A stretch of DNA of 64,000 nt from Amycolatopsis nalaikhensis (lineage in GTDB: Bacteria; Actinomycetota; Actinomycetes; Mycobacteriales; Pseudonocardiaceae), in contig NZ_CP127173.1 of assembly GCF_030264295.1 (NCBI RefSeq), positions 2,735,501-2,799,500 of the forward strand. Direction: 5' to 3'. Below the pieces are notes generated by a model that worked only from the letters and a program-made list of their open reading frames with translations, was not told the DNA's origin and searched no databases. Positions 41,000 through 49,867 of the stretch are shown in pieces. Every line of letters begins with the position of its first letter. Position 1 is the first letter of the stretch. The translations under genes were made by a program, and so were the position numbers.

Positions 41000-42893
41000 G
41001 CGAGCCCGTTTCGAGGTGCTGGGCGAGCGGCCGCGGCAGCAGGTAGGCGACGCCGCCGCCCGGCATCCCGCTCCACGGCGCCGTCACGCCGGTCAGCACC
41101 CGCAGCGTGCGCTGCACCCGGTAGAGCCGCATTTCGCGCTCGCGCTCGAACGCCAGCGACGTCTCCGCGAACCGCGTCCCCTCGGCGTGCACCAGGTTGC
41201 CGGTCTCGTTGCCGAACCGGACGACCGTCGTGCCCGGAGCCAGCACGATCAGGCGCTTGCCGCGGTAGAAGTTCAACGGCGGTTCGCCGCGCATCGGCAG
41301 GATCGGCCAGTCGGCGGGCTGGTCGGACTCCTCCGCCGGCCGCGGCGGCAGCATCAGCAGCACGCCGAGCAGGAACCGGGCCGCGTCGCCGAGCGAGCCG
41401 AACGCGACCGGCTCGTCGGACGGCGGCCGCGAGACCTCCCAGCCGTTCTCGGCCCGGCGAAGCGTCCAGACACCCTCGGCGGGGACCTCGTTCGCCCCGA
41501 TCCGGTAGGCCGCGGGCGGCACGCCGTGCTCGGCGAGCCGCTGCTGGAGCAGCTCCAGCGTCTCCGCGCCCTTCAGGTTCCGCACCGGCTCACCGCGGGC
41601 GACGCGGGTGAGCGCGCGCTCGTCCGGCAGGTCGGCGGTCGTCTGCGCGGGCCGCGGCTGGCCGAGGACCTCCGCCTCCGCCGTCGCGCGGACGAGCTCC
41701 CCGACGAACGGCGGGCGGAACCCGGCCGCGCGGATGTGCTCGACCAGCTCCGGCTCCGGCGGCACCCCGTACTTGCGCAGGTAGTGCGGCACGGCGGCGG
41801 GCCAGATCCAGGTGCCGTCGGTGTGGAACGCGTTCGGCACGTCCGGCTTCGCGCCCGGCGCGCCGAAGATGTCCGGCAGCGGCGCGGGCCGGTGCAGCGC
41901 GACCGGGGCCCGGAACAGGTAGTCGAGCACGCCGCGGACCTGGTCCGGCGGCACCGGCGGCCGGTTGACCACCGGGCGCTCGCCCTCGGTGTGCGAGTCG
42001 GCGGGCCGCGCGTGCCGGAACACGACGTCGAGCGGGAGCCCGGCCTTCGCGGTCAGCCACGCGGGCAGCTGCTTCGACTTCCGCGGGAAGGTCGCCAGCT
42101 CCAGCTCGTAGGCGGCGGTCGACGGGCGGCCGCCGTCGTTCGGCGGCACCCGCCAGTCCGGCTCGCGGTCGGCGTCGAAGTCGAAGTCGAACTGCGACTG
42201 CGCGTCGAGGGTGAACGTGCCCTGGAACCAGGTGCCCGCCTCGGGCTCGTACATCGCCGCCCGCAGCCGGGCGAAGAGCCCGCCGAGCCGCGGCACCGCC
42301 GGGAGCGACACCGAAACCGGGCCGTCCTCGTCGCCGACCGCGCGCAGCTCGATCTCGGAGTAGTCGCCGACCTGCCGGAACTGCGCGCCGACCCGCGCCC
42401 AGCCGCCCGGCACCGTGTGCAGCAACGTCCGGCCGATCGCGCGCAGCAGCGCGTTCTGGTCGCCGGTGCCCGGCTGCGGCCGCGCCTCCGGCGTCTCCGT
42501 GAAGTCCAGCCGCGTCTGCCACAACGCCGTGAGCTGCTTCGCCGGCACCGTGACCGAGAAGTCGGTCAGGCCCAGCTGCGCCGCGCGGACGGCGTCGTCG
42601 CGGACCCAGCGCAAGGTCAGCTCGGGTCGCGTGCCCGGCGCGACCTCGTAGACCTCGTCGTCGTACTCGGCGAAGGTGCGCAGCGTGAACGTCGACGGCA
42701 CCTCGCTCGCCGGCACGACCTTCGCCGGACGGCCTTCGTACTCCTTGTCGAAGCCCTCCGGTGCCTCTTCCTCCGGCAGCACGGACAGCAGCACGGTGCC
42801 GTCCGTGGTCGATCGCTGCGCGCGGAACGTCCCCTCGCCCCACGTCGCGTACAGGCCGTCCGGGCGTTCGGCCACCTCTACCCGGTAACGCAC
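40986..42893 (-). CDS. YezG-like plus TNT-like domain protein (copy 2)
   Basis: The 635-residue soluble protein starts at GTG 42893 behind GGGGAGG; the longer frame upstream lies in another gene. It has an N-terminal extension of about 130 residues, then a YezG/DUF600 immunity-type region (RLRAAMYEPEAGTWFQGTF, TFPRKSKQLPAWL). A conserved FHTDGTWIWPAAVPHYLR segment follows, and a TNT-fold end lies at about 535-634 (VVRFGNETGNLV, VLTGVTAPWSG, MPGGGVAYLLP). The final motif has Ala where the active toxin has Gln (GGGxQ), and the usual Arg after FA is absent. It is a longer paralogue of the protein encoded at 48021. It could be an immunity or decoy protein rather than a toxin. Confidence 0.72.
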   Translation of the reverse strand: MRYRVEVAERPDGLYATWGEGTFRAQRSTTDGTVLLSVLPEEEAPEGFDKEYEGRPAKVVPASEVPSTFTLRTFAEYDDEVYEVAPGTRPELTLRWVRDDAVRAAQLGLTDFSVTVPAKQLTALWQTRLDFTETPEARPQPGTGDQNALLRAIGRTLLHTVPGGWARVGAQFRQVGDYSEIELRAVGDEDGPVSVSLPAVPRLGGLFARLRAAMYEPEAGTWFQGTFTLDAQSQFDFDFDADREPDWRVPPNDGGRPSTAAYELELATFPRKSKQLPAWLTAKAGLPLDVVFRHARPADSHTEGERPVVNRPPVPPDQVRGVLDYLFRAPVALHRPAPLPDIFGAPGAKPDVPNAFHTDGTWIWPAAVPHYLRKYGVPPEPELVEHIRAAGFRPPFVGELVRATAEAEVLGQPRPAQTTADLPDERALTRVARGEPVRNLKGAETLELLQQRLAEHGVPPAAYRIGANEVPAEGVWTLRRAENGWEVSRPPSDEPVAFGSLGDAARFLLGVLLMLPPRPAEESDQPADWPILPMRGEPPLNFYRGKRLIVLAPGTTVVRFGNETGNLVHAEGTRFAETSLAFEREREMRLYRVQRTLRVLTGVTAPWSGMPGGGVAYLLPRPLAQHLETGSLSRQ

Positions 42894-42928
42894 GTTTGTC
42901 CTCCCCTGACCCCAGTGACACCGGAAAC

Positions 42929-45769
42929 TTAGTCGACCGGGTAGCGAGCGAACCACCGGTCGTCGTCCGGCGCATCCGGACCGAACTCGGTGAGCGCGTC
43001 GTCCGCCAGGCCGACGATGACGTCGCGGAGCTCGAGCTGGTCCAGCCAGCCGCCCCGCAGGGCTTCCTCGCCGTACATCGCGCCGACGAGGTTGCCGCAG
43101 ACCGAGCCGGTCGAGTCGCTGTCCCCGCTGTGGTTGACCGCCGCGAGCAGCGCCGAGTCGGCGTCGGTCGTGGCCAAAGCGACGTACACCGACATCGACA
43201 ACGCGGTCTCGCCGACGTTGCCCTGCCCCAAGGATTCGAGCTTTTCCGGCGTCGGCGGTCCCTGCCGCGCGAGCGCGAGAGCCGCGTCGAGCGCGTCGCT
43301 CTGCTCTTCGTGTCCCGGGTGCTTGACCAGCTCGGCCCGCGCGGTCGCGACCGCCTCGAGCAGCGGTTTTCCGTGCAGCAGCTCGTGGACGACCACGGCG
43401 AAACACCCCGACGACAAATACCCGCTCGGGTGACCGTGGGTCAGCGCCGCGCTCTCGGCGCCGAGCCGGAAGACCTCGGCGAGGTCGTCGGACCACAGCG
43501 CGATCGGCGCGGCCCGCATGACCCCGCCGCAGCCCTTCGAGTTGTTCACCGGACGCTCGATCGTGCCCCGGACGCCTGAGCGGCCGTACGCCTCCAGCTC
43601 GCCGAAGCAGGTCAGTCCCGGCGCGCGACGGCTGAACAACTCCTGGTGCGTGATCAGCCAGCCGTCCGGCGCTTCGACGGTCGACTGCGGCCCGCGCGCC
43701 CGGTCCCAGGCGACGCCCTGCGTGTGCAGCCAGCGCTGGTAGGCCAGCTGCAGCGAGTGCACGACGTCGGCCGAACCCGTGCGCCGCCGCTGGGCGTGCG
43801 CGCGGATCAGCGCTTCGAGCGTGAAGAGCGTCATCTGCGTGTCGTCGGTGATCCGGCCGACGCCGCCGTACGCGGGGATGAAGTCGGTGATGCCGTCCGG
43901 CCCGGCGATCTCGCGGATCCGGTCGATCGAGTCGAACTCCGTCTTCGCGCCGAGCGCGTCGCCGATCGCCCCAGCCAGCAGGCTGCCGCGTAGTCGCGAG
44001 CGCATGTCGGGTCCCTTCGGCTTCGGCGTGAAGCGGCCGCTCGGGTACCGGCGCTCCCAGCGGGCGTGCTCCGCGGTCTCCGTCTGGAGGCCGTTGCGGT
44101 TGAAGTACCAGAAGACGTCGCTCGCGACGTCCTCGAGGAGCCCGAGGTCGGGCAGCACCGAGACCCAGGGCAGGCCGGGCACGCCGACCCGGGCGCCGAC
44201 GAGCGCGCCCGCGACGGCACCCGCGACCGGGCCGGACCGCGCGGCGAGCGTGATGGCCGCTTCGGGGTCGTGGCCGCGCTTGGCCGCGGCGAACAGCGCC
44301 CGGCTCAGCACCGCCCGCTCGCCGAGGGATTCGAGCTGCTTCACGTCGTCGGCGTCGCGGTCTTCGCGCAACGCCAGCACCCGCGTCGCGAGTTCGCCGC
44401 CGATCTCCCGCAGCCGCAGGTGCACCGGCAGCGCGAACGCGTCCCGGGTGAGCAGGGCCTGGAACAGCGCGATCAGCAGGTCGACGCCCTCGGCGACGGC
44501 ACCGCCGGCCAGCTCGCGCGCGACGTCCTTCGCGTACTGGTCAGCGTCGACGCCGTCGACGGCGACCGCACTGGCCGGAGTCGCGGCCAACGCCGTGGCG
44601 AGCAACGCCGAGGGGTCGTCGGGGGCGAACCCGGCGTGCCGCGTGGCGACCGCGAGCCAGCCGACCGGGTCCGGATCGGGCAGCGGCGACGGCACCTCGC
44701 CGGTCGGCACCGGCGGCAGGCCGCGCAGCACGATGTCGGTGTGGAACAGCAGGTGCCGCGTCAGCCCGCCCATCGGCAGCGGGCCGGCCGGGTCGGCACC
44801 GCCGCCCAGCGCGTCACCGATGGCGAAGCCGACGTACGCGCCGACGATCCGGTGCAACGCGAAACGCGCGGCCGGCGTGCCGAAGGCGGAGAACTTCCCG
44901 TACGTCCACGGCACCGGCCGCGGGCGCGCGTCCTCGTCGACGTGCGCGATCAAGCCGTTGGCGGCCAGGTCGGCGGGCCATTCGGGGTCCTGGCCCGCCC
45001 GCCGCCGGACGCCGTTGCGGTACTGCCAGGCGAACCCGCGCAGGTACCGGACGCACTCCTCCGGCGTCAGCTCGAAGTGGTGGTCGCGCGCGTGGTCGAC
45101 GGCGTACCGCAGGTGCCTTTCGAGGAGGTCCGGCGGCTCGATGCCGAACTCCTCGACCAGCCCCGGGAGTGCGTCGGCGACCTCCGGCCCGGCTTCCGGC
45201 GCGGGCTCGTCGACCTTGGGCCGCCGCTCGCCGGGCTCGACGTCGGCCAGTTCGGCGGCGGTCAGGCTGCGGACCAGCCCGGTACCGGGGTCCAGCGTCA
45301 GCCCGGTCGACGGCCGGTCCGCCAGGAGCTCGCGGACCGTCACGCGCCACCGGCGCGGGTACCGGCCGGGTACCTTCGCCGACGAGCTGTAGGCGATCAC
45401 CTCGCGTCCGGACGACCCGGGCACCGGCCGCAGCAGCGGCTCGCCGTCCGGCGTCGGCACCAGCACTTCGCAGTTCAACAGCGCGCGGGCGAACTCGGCG
45501 CGGCTGATCCAGTTCGCGCCCAGGTAGTTCAGCAGCTTCTCGGCGTCGGTCGTCGGCACCGGGAAGCCGCTCCACACCGGGCCCGGGGTGTAGCGCTCGT
45601 TGACCCGGCGCGGGCCGGTCGGCTCGCCGAACAGCGTGTACTGCGCCCAGCCGCGGATGGCGCGCACCGGGATGCCGAGGTCGGGGAACGCCTTCTCGTC
45701 GAACTCGGGGTCGACGTCGGGGCGCCACTCGACGAAGCCGTCGGCTTCCGCTTCTGTCATTCTCCTCAT
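42929..45769 (-). CDS. SseB-like plus two ADP-ribosylglycohydrolase domains (one degenerate, one intact)
   Basis: A 946-residue protein. The SseB-like N-terminus (LLNCEVLVPTPDGEPLL) is followed by a first ARH/DraG fold at about 310-570. This begins GAYVGFAIGDALGG but has lost the metal-binding motifs (GGLTRHLLF; SGPVAGAVAGALVGA). A second ARH domain at 589-946 keeps them: GRITDDTQ with D642-D643 and NHSGDSDSTG with D883 and D885. ARH proteins remove ADP-ribose from proteins and act as immunity to ADP-ribosyltransferase effectors elsewhere. It is seven bp from the gene upstream, in the toxin operon. ATG 45760 is an alternative start. Confidence 0.8.
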   Translation of the reverse strand: MRRMTEAEADGFVEWRPDVDPEFDEKAFPDLGIPVRAIRGWAQYTLFGEPTGPRRVNERYTPGPVWSGFPVPTTDAEKLLNYLGANWISRAEFARALLNCEVLVPTPDGEPLLRPVPGSSGREVIAYSSSAKVPGRYPRRWRVTVRELLADRPSTGLTLDPGTGLVRSLTAAELADVEPGERRPKVDEPAPEAGPEVADALPGLVEEFGIEPPDLLERHLRYAVDHARDHHFELTPEECVRYLRGFAWQYRNGVRRRAGQDPEWPADLAANGLIAHVDEDARPRPVPWTYGKFSAFGTPAARFALHRIVGAYVGFAIGDALGGGADPAGPLPMGGLTRHLLFHTDIVLRGLPPVPTGEVPSPLPDPDPVGWLAVATRHAGFAPDDPSALLATALAATPASAVAVDGVDADQYAKDVARELAGGAVAEGVDLLIALFQALLTRDAFALPVHLRLREIGGELATRVLALREDRDADDVKQLESLGERAVLSRALFAAAKRGHDPEAAITLAARSGPVAGAVAGALVGARVGVPGLPWVSVLPDLGLLEDVASDVFWYFNRNGLQTETAEHARWERRYPSGRFTPKPKGPDMRSRLRGSLLAGAIGDALGAKTEFDSIDRIREIAGPDGITDFIPAYGGVGRITDDTQMTLFTLEALIRAHAQRRRTGSADVVHSLQLAYQRWLHTQGVAWDRARGPQSTVEAPDGWLITHQELFSRRAPGLTCFGELEAYGRSGVRGTIERPVNNSKGCGGVMRAAPIALWSDDLAEVFRLGAESAALTHGHPSGYLSSGCFAVVVHELLHGKPLLEAVATARAELVKHPGHEEQSDALDAALALARQGPPTPEKLESLGQGNVGETALSMSVYVALATTDADSALLAAVNHSGDSDSTGSVCGNLVGAMYGEEALRGGWLDQLELRDVIVGLADDALTEFGPDAPDDDRWFARYPVD

Positions 45770-45776
45770 CCTCGCG

Positions 45777-48020
45777 CTAATGCCGCGGGTAGCGCTCGAT
45801 CCACTGGTCGCCGAGCGCGCTCAGCGCCGAGTGCCGGTCGAAGTGCCAGTAGGCGTCCGACGCGACGTTCTCGACCAGGTAGCGCAGCTCCAGCTGGTCG
45901 ACCCACTTCTGCGGCAGCCCCGGGATCCCGGTGCGCGCGCCGAGCAGGGCGCCGGCCAGCGCGCCGGTGAGCGCGCTGCGGCCGGAGTGGTTGACGGCGC
46001 GCAGCAGCGCCTGCTCCGGGTAGTTCTCGAAGCCGGACAACGCGGCGAAGGCGCGTCCCATCACCGACAGCGTGGTCTTGCCGTCGCCGATCAGCTCGGG
46101 CATCCGCAGGTCGGGCAGCCCGTGCTCGCCGAAGAACGGCACCGACTCGGCGACCATGTCCTTGATCGCCGTCCACTCCGGACCCTGCTGGTACTCGCTG
46201 TCCGGGTTGAGCACCTCGCGGCTGAGGTTCCAGATCGGGAAGCTGAACGCGTCCTTGGTGAGCGCCTGCTCGAACAGCCAGGTCAGGTAGGTCGCGGCGG
46301 CCAGGTCGGGTTCGGTCGGGTGCGTGACACCCGCGAGGTCGCGCACCGCCTGGCGCGCGCCGCCGCTCAGCCCGCTGCCGGGACCGGCCATGGTCAGCGC
46401 GGCGGGCAACGCCGGGATCAGCGCGGCCGGGCCGGTCATCGGCGGCGCGCCCGCGGCTTCGGTCGCGAGCTGGTGGTAGGCGTTGAGCTCGACGTCGTCG
46501 GCGTCGCGGCGGGCGTGCAGGTCCGGGACCTGCACGAGCCAGCCGTCGGCGTGCTCCATCGGCGCGCCCTGCGTGCGCAACCAGCGCTGCAGCGCCCCGC
46601 GGACGACGCCGGGGAAGAGCAGCTCGGCCTCGCGCGACTCCGGCTGCTCGCGGTGCGGGCTGCGGATGGCCGCCTCGGTGTAGAACAGCAGCCGCTGCGT
46701 CAGCGAGCCGATCCGGCCCGGCTGGTCGAACGCCTGGACCAGGTCGGTGACGCCGTCGATGCCGAACTTCGCGTGGATGTCGTGCAGCATCATCCGGTCG
46801 ACGGCCGCGCCGAGGGCCTCCCCGAGCGCGAAGCCGACGTACGCGCCCGTGACGCGCTGCCAGCCGTAGCGGAAGCCGTCGAGGTCGCGCTCGAAGTACT
46901 TGCCGAAGGTGTCCAGCCGCGGCACCGTGCGCCCGGCGTTGTCGTAGGCCGGGGCCAGGCCGTTCGCGCGCAGGTCGTTGGGCTTGCTGCGCGGCGGTTC
47001 GGGCATGGTCATGCGCTTCAGCCACGACTCGCCGAGCACGGTCTTCGCGCACTCCTCGGCGGTCAGCTCGAAGCCGCGGCGCCGGGCCTTCTCGGCCGCG
47101 ACCAGCGGCGGCTTGACCGGATCCGGCAGTCCCATCCGGGCCGCGGTGTCGGCGGCGACGCGGATCAGGTCCTCCTCAGCCTCCGGGCAGCGGCCGTGCA
47201 CGTCGATGCGCGGCTCGTGCCGCGGGAACCGCTTGACGATCTCGGCGAGCTCGCCGCTGGAGACGTCCTCGATGGTCGTCGGGCCGCCGTTGATCACCAG
47301 GTTCGGCGGGTGCTCGAACTCGGCCAGCGTCGCGACGTCGACCTTCCACCAGCCGTGCTCCCGCGAGGGCAGGTGCCGGGTCGAGCTGAACACCTTGAGC
47401 TCGTTGCGCTCCTCGGCGAAGTAGAACCGGTCGGTCTTGCCGGTCTCCAGGTCGAGCGGGACGAACACCTCGCACCGGATCAGCCCGATGAGCAGCAGCT
47501 CGCGGGTCAGCCAGCCGACGCTGGCGAACGACAGCAGCGTCTCGAGGGTGTTCTCGGGCTTCGGGTAGCCGCGGCGGATCGGCCCTGCCTTGTACTCGGG
47601 GTTCTCGCGCTCTTCGCCGGTCTGGTTGCCCTCGGCGTCGACCTTCACCCAGCCCGCGACGGCCTGCAGCGGCACGCCCAGCTCGCCGAGCCCGGCCTTC
47701 ACGTACTCGGGGTCGACGACCTCGCGCCAGTTCTCCTGGCCGGGGAACGCCACCGGCACAGACAGCCCACCCGGGTGCGGATGTGCCTGGCGCAGCTCGC
47801 CGTCCGGCTCGCGCACGACGACTGACGGCGGCGGGAAGATCTCCTTCTCCGGCCGCCCCTCGTCGAGGAACGCGATGGTGTTGTAGGGCACCGACCAGCC
47901 CTCGGGGATGCGCAGCACCTTCTCGGTGTCCACCCGGAGCCCGGCGGGACCGGAGACGTCCGGGCCGTGCACCGCGCGCAGCCACTGACCGACCTTGGCA
48001 ATCGCTTCCGCCGCTTCCAC
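45777..48020 (-). CDS. YrhB/SseB-like plus degenerate ADP-ribosylglycohydrolase protein
   Basis: A 747-residue protein. The N-terminus (about 35-70, YNTIAFLDEGRPEKEI) resembles YrhB-type immunity domains. An SseB-like region follows (CEVFVPLDLETGKTDRFYF; PPNLVINGGPTTIEDV), then an ARH/DraG fold at 392-747 starting GAYVGFALGEALGAAVD. Both metal motifs are altered: GRIGSLTQ instead of GRITDDTQ, and NHSGRSALTG instead of NHSGDSDSTG. It is therefore probably inactive as a hydrolase but may still bind ADP-ribosylated targets or the toxin. GTG 48020 immediately follows the upstream stop. Confidence 0.75.
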   Translation of the reverse strand: MEAAEAIAKVGQWLRAVHGPDVSGPAGLRVDTEKVLRIPEGWSVPYNTIAFLDEGRPEKEIFPPPSVVVREPDGELRQAHPHPGGLSVPVAFPGQENWREVVDPEYVKAGLGELGVPLQAVAGWVKVDAEGNQTGEERENPEYKAGPIRRGYPKPENTLETLLSFASVGWLTRELLLIGLIRCEVFVPLDLETGKTDRFYFAEERNELKVFSSTRHLPSREHGWWKVDVATLAEFEHPPNLVINGGPTTIEDVSSGELAEIVKRFPRHEPRIDVHGRCPEAEEDLIRVAADTAARMGLPDPVKPPLVAAEKARRRGFELTAEECAKTVLGESWLKRMTMPEPPRSKPNDLRANGLAPAYDNAGRTVPRLDTFGKYFERDLDGFRYGWQRVTGAYVGFALGEALGAAVDRMMLHDIHAKFGIDGVTDLVQAFDQPGRIGSLTQRLLFYTEAAIRSPHREQPESREAELLFPGVVRGALQRWLRTQGAPMEHADGWLVQVPDLHARRDADDVELNAYHQLATEAAGAPPMTGPAALIPALPAALTMAGPGSGLSGGARQAVRDLAGVTHPTEPDLAAATYLTWLFEQALTKDAFSFPIWNLSREVLNPDSEYQQGPEWTAIKDMVAESVPFFGEHGLPDLRMPELIGDGKTTLSVMGRAFAALSGFENYPEQALLRAVNHSGRSALTGALAGALLGARTGIPGLPQKWVDQLELRYLVENVASDAYWHFDRHSALSALGDQWIERYPRH

Positions 48021-49436
48021 CTACTCGATCCTCTCCAGGCTTCCGTCGGACTCGTGCTCGGCGATCGTCTTCGGCAGCACGAAGGCCACCGCGCCACCCG
48101 GCAGGTTCGCCCATGGAACCGTGATGCCGGTGATCACGTGCAAGGGGCGTCTCAGCCGGTAGCTCCGCCGCACCCGCTCGCGTTCGAGCGGCAGCGACGT
48201 CGTGGCGAACCGTACCTCCCCGTGGTGGACGAGGTTGCCGGGTTCCTCGCCGAAGCGCAGAACGACCGTACCCGCCACCAGCCGCGTGATGCGCTTGTTG
48301 CGGAGCAGGGTGAGGGGAGGCTCACCCGGGGCCGGGTGGACCGGCCAGTCGGCCAGCTCGCGCGCGGTCTCCAACGGCGTTTCGTGGCCCGCGGTCATCC
48401 GCGCCGGGTGCAGCAGCAGCGCGCCGAGCAGCTGCTGGGCCGCGTCTTCGAGCCGCTCGAAGTACTTCGGCGACCGCGGTTTCCCGCCGGCGTAGGCGGC
48501 GACCTCCCAGCCGTCGGGCGTGAAGTTGAGGCACCACGTGCCGTCCGCGCGCTCGCCGACGCGGTAGGCCTCCGGCCACACCCCGTGCTCGCCGAGCCGC
48601 TGCACCAGCACGATCAGCAGCTCGTCGTCGCCGAGCTTCGGGTCCGGCGTGGTCTCCAGCTCCGCGACGACGTCACCGCCGGTCTTCTTCACGTCGGCGC
48701 GGCTCGGCTTCGGCCGCGGCTTGCCCAGCAGATCGGCCTCGGCGGTCCGCCGGACCAGCGGCTCGACGTACGGCGGCTGGAAGTGGTTGCGGCGGATGTG
48801 CGCGACGAGGTCCGGCTCCGGCGGCACGCCGTGCTTGGCCAGCAGCAGCGGCACGGCTTCGGACCAGATCCAGGTGCCGTCGGTGTGGAACCGCTCGTCG
48901 TCCTCTTCGTGCACGACGGCCTCGCGCTCGAGGTACTGCAGCACGAGCGGCGCCTCGGTGTCGGTCAGCGGCGGCCGTTCGACGTCCAGGTCGCCGACCT
49001 CGGCGTGCCGGAACACCACCCCCAGCGGCAGCTGCGCGCGCAGCCGCCACCAGTCCGGGATGTGCTCGTCGGCGCGCGGGAACGCGGCGAGCTCCTCGGG
49101 GTAGGCCGTCGACGGCGGTGGGTCCGTCCACACGGGATCGTCGTCGAGCGCGAAGTCGAAGTCGAACGTGCCGTCGGGGTTGAGCGTGAACCGCGCCTGC
49201 AGCCAGGTGCCGCGGCCGTCGGTGTACATCCCTTGCCGCAGCTCGGAGAACTGCTCGGCGACGGCGTCCGGCGTCGCCGCGTTGTGGCCGTCGATCTCGG
49301 CGTGCGCGCCGACCTGCCGGAAGTCGACGACGGCGGGCCGCGCGGCGTCGGCGCGGTGTTCGCGCACGAGCTTTCCCAGCTGCACCAAGAGGGTGCGCTG
49401 GTCGTCCGGCGAAAGGCGATGTTCCACGTGAATCAT
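48021..49436 (-). CDS. YezG-like plus TNT-like domain protein (copy 1)
   Basis: A 471-residue protein. The N-terminal YezG/DUF600-type region (LRQGMYTDGRGTWLQARF, FPRADEHIPDWW; about 70-130) is followed by FHTDGTWIWSEAVPLLLA. The TNT-like C-terminus lies at about 375-470 (VLRFGEEPGNLV, VITGITVPWAN, LPGGAVAFVLP). TNT of M. tuberculosis CpnT is an NAD glycohydrolase; here the GGGxQ glutamine is Ala and the FA-x-R arginine is Thr, so activity is doubtful. ATG 49436 overlaps the upstream stop (ATGA). A parS-like sequence overlaps its first codons. Confidence 0.73.
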   Translation of the reverse strand: MIHVEHRLSPDDQRTLLVQLGKLVREHRADAARPAVVDFRQVGAHAEIDGHNAATPDAVAEQFSELRQGMYTDGRGTWLQARFTLNPDGTFDFDFALDDDPVWTDPPPSTAYPEELAAFPRADEHIPDWWRLRAQLPLGVVFRHAEVGDLDVERPPLTDTEAPLVLQYLEREAVVHEEDDERFHTDGTWIWSEAVPLLLAKHGVPPEPDLVAHIRRNHFQPPYVEPLVRRTAEADLLGKPRPKPSRADVKKTGGDVVAELETTPDPKLGDDELLIVLVQRLGEHGVWPEAYRVGERADGTWCLNFTPDGWEVAAYAGGKPRSPKYFERLEDAAQQLLGALLLHPARMTAGHETPLETARELADWPVHPAPGEPPLTLLRNKRITRLVAGTVVLRFGEEPGNLVHHGEVRFATTSLPLERERVRRSYRLRRPLHVITGITVPWANLPGGAVAFVLPKTIAEHESDGSLERIE

Positions 49437-49867
49437 CGCGCCAGCACCGAGGTGAACGTGAAGGTCGGCGGCTCCCCGGCGGCGCGGCGGGCGAACTCGT
49501 CCTCCCACATCCGGAAGGTGCGCCGATAAAGAGAGTCGATCAAGGCGCGTTCCTCCTTGGTGATCCGGCGGTTCTCCTCCTTCGCCGTGTCCCAGAGCGC
49601 GTCGATCGTCTGGTAGAGCGCGAAGATCGGCCCGTCGCCGCGGAGGTAACGCTGCCGTTGTTCCTCGGTCCGGCGGATGAACCGCTCACGGTCGAGGCTC
49701 CGGATGTCCGGGCCGTGGTCGAAGAGGACGTCGGTGACGTGTTCCGGGTCTTCGTCGAACGCCCCGGTTTTCCAGTTCAGGATGCGCCCGGTCAACCCGC
49801 CGTCGGGCGTGCTGTCCACCACGTAGCTGTGGGCGAAGTACTCGAAGTACGCCGGCGTCTGGACCAT
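49433..49867 (-). CDS. Small protein coupled to the giant toxin, candidate immunity protein
   Basis: The 144-residue soluble protein has no recognised family. Its ATG overlaps the TAA of the giant toxin (TAATG), the classical position of a cognate immunity gene. Residues 104-130 (RRITKEERALIDSLYRRTF) resemble the last 30 residues of the toxin itself (RAYTAEEKALIDGLVKRER), so the pair shares a C-terminal element. It may bind the RelA/SpoT-like domain or the toxin tail; that is inference from position. Confidence 0.65.
   Translation of the reverse strand: MVQTPAYFEYFAHSYVVDSTPDGGLTGRILNWKTGAFDEDPEHVTDVLFDHGPDIRSLDRERFIRRTEEQRQRYLRGDGPIFALYQTIDALWDTAKEENRRITKEERALIDSLYRRTFRMWEDEFARRAAGEPPTFTFTSVLAR

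Noticed and set aside
42929..43496. Longer start for the TNT-like gene at 43496
   Set aside because: The extra residues come from the frame opposite or overlapping the ARH gene and are Arg-rich. GTG 42893 has an excellent ribosome-binding site.
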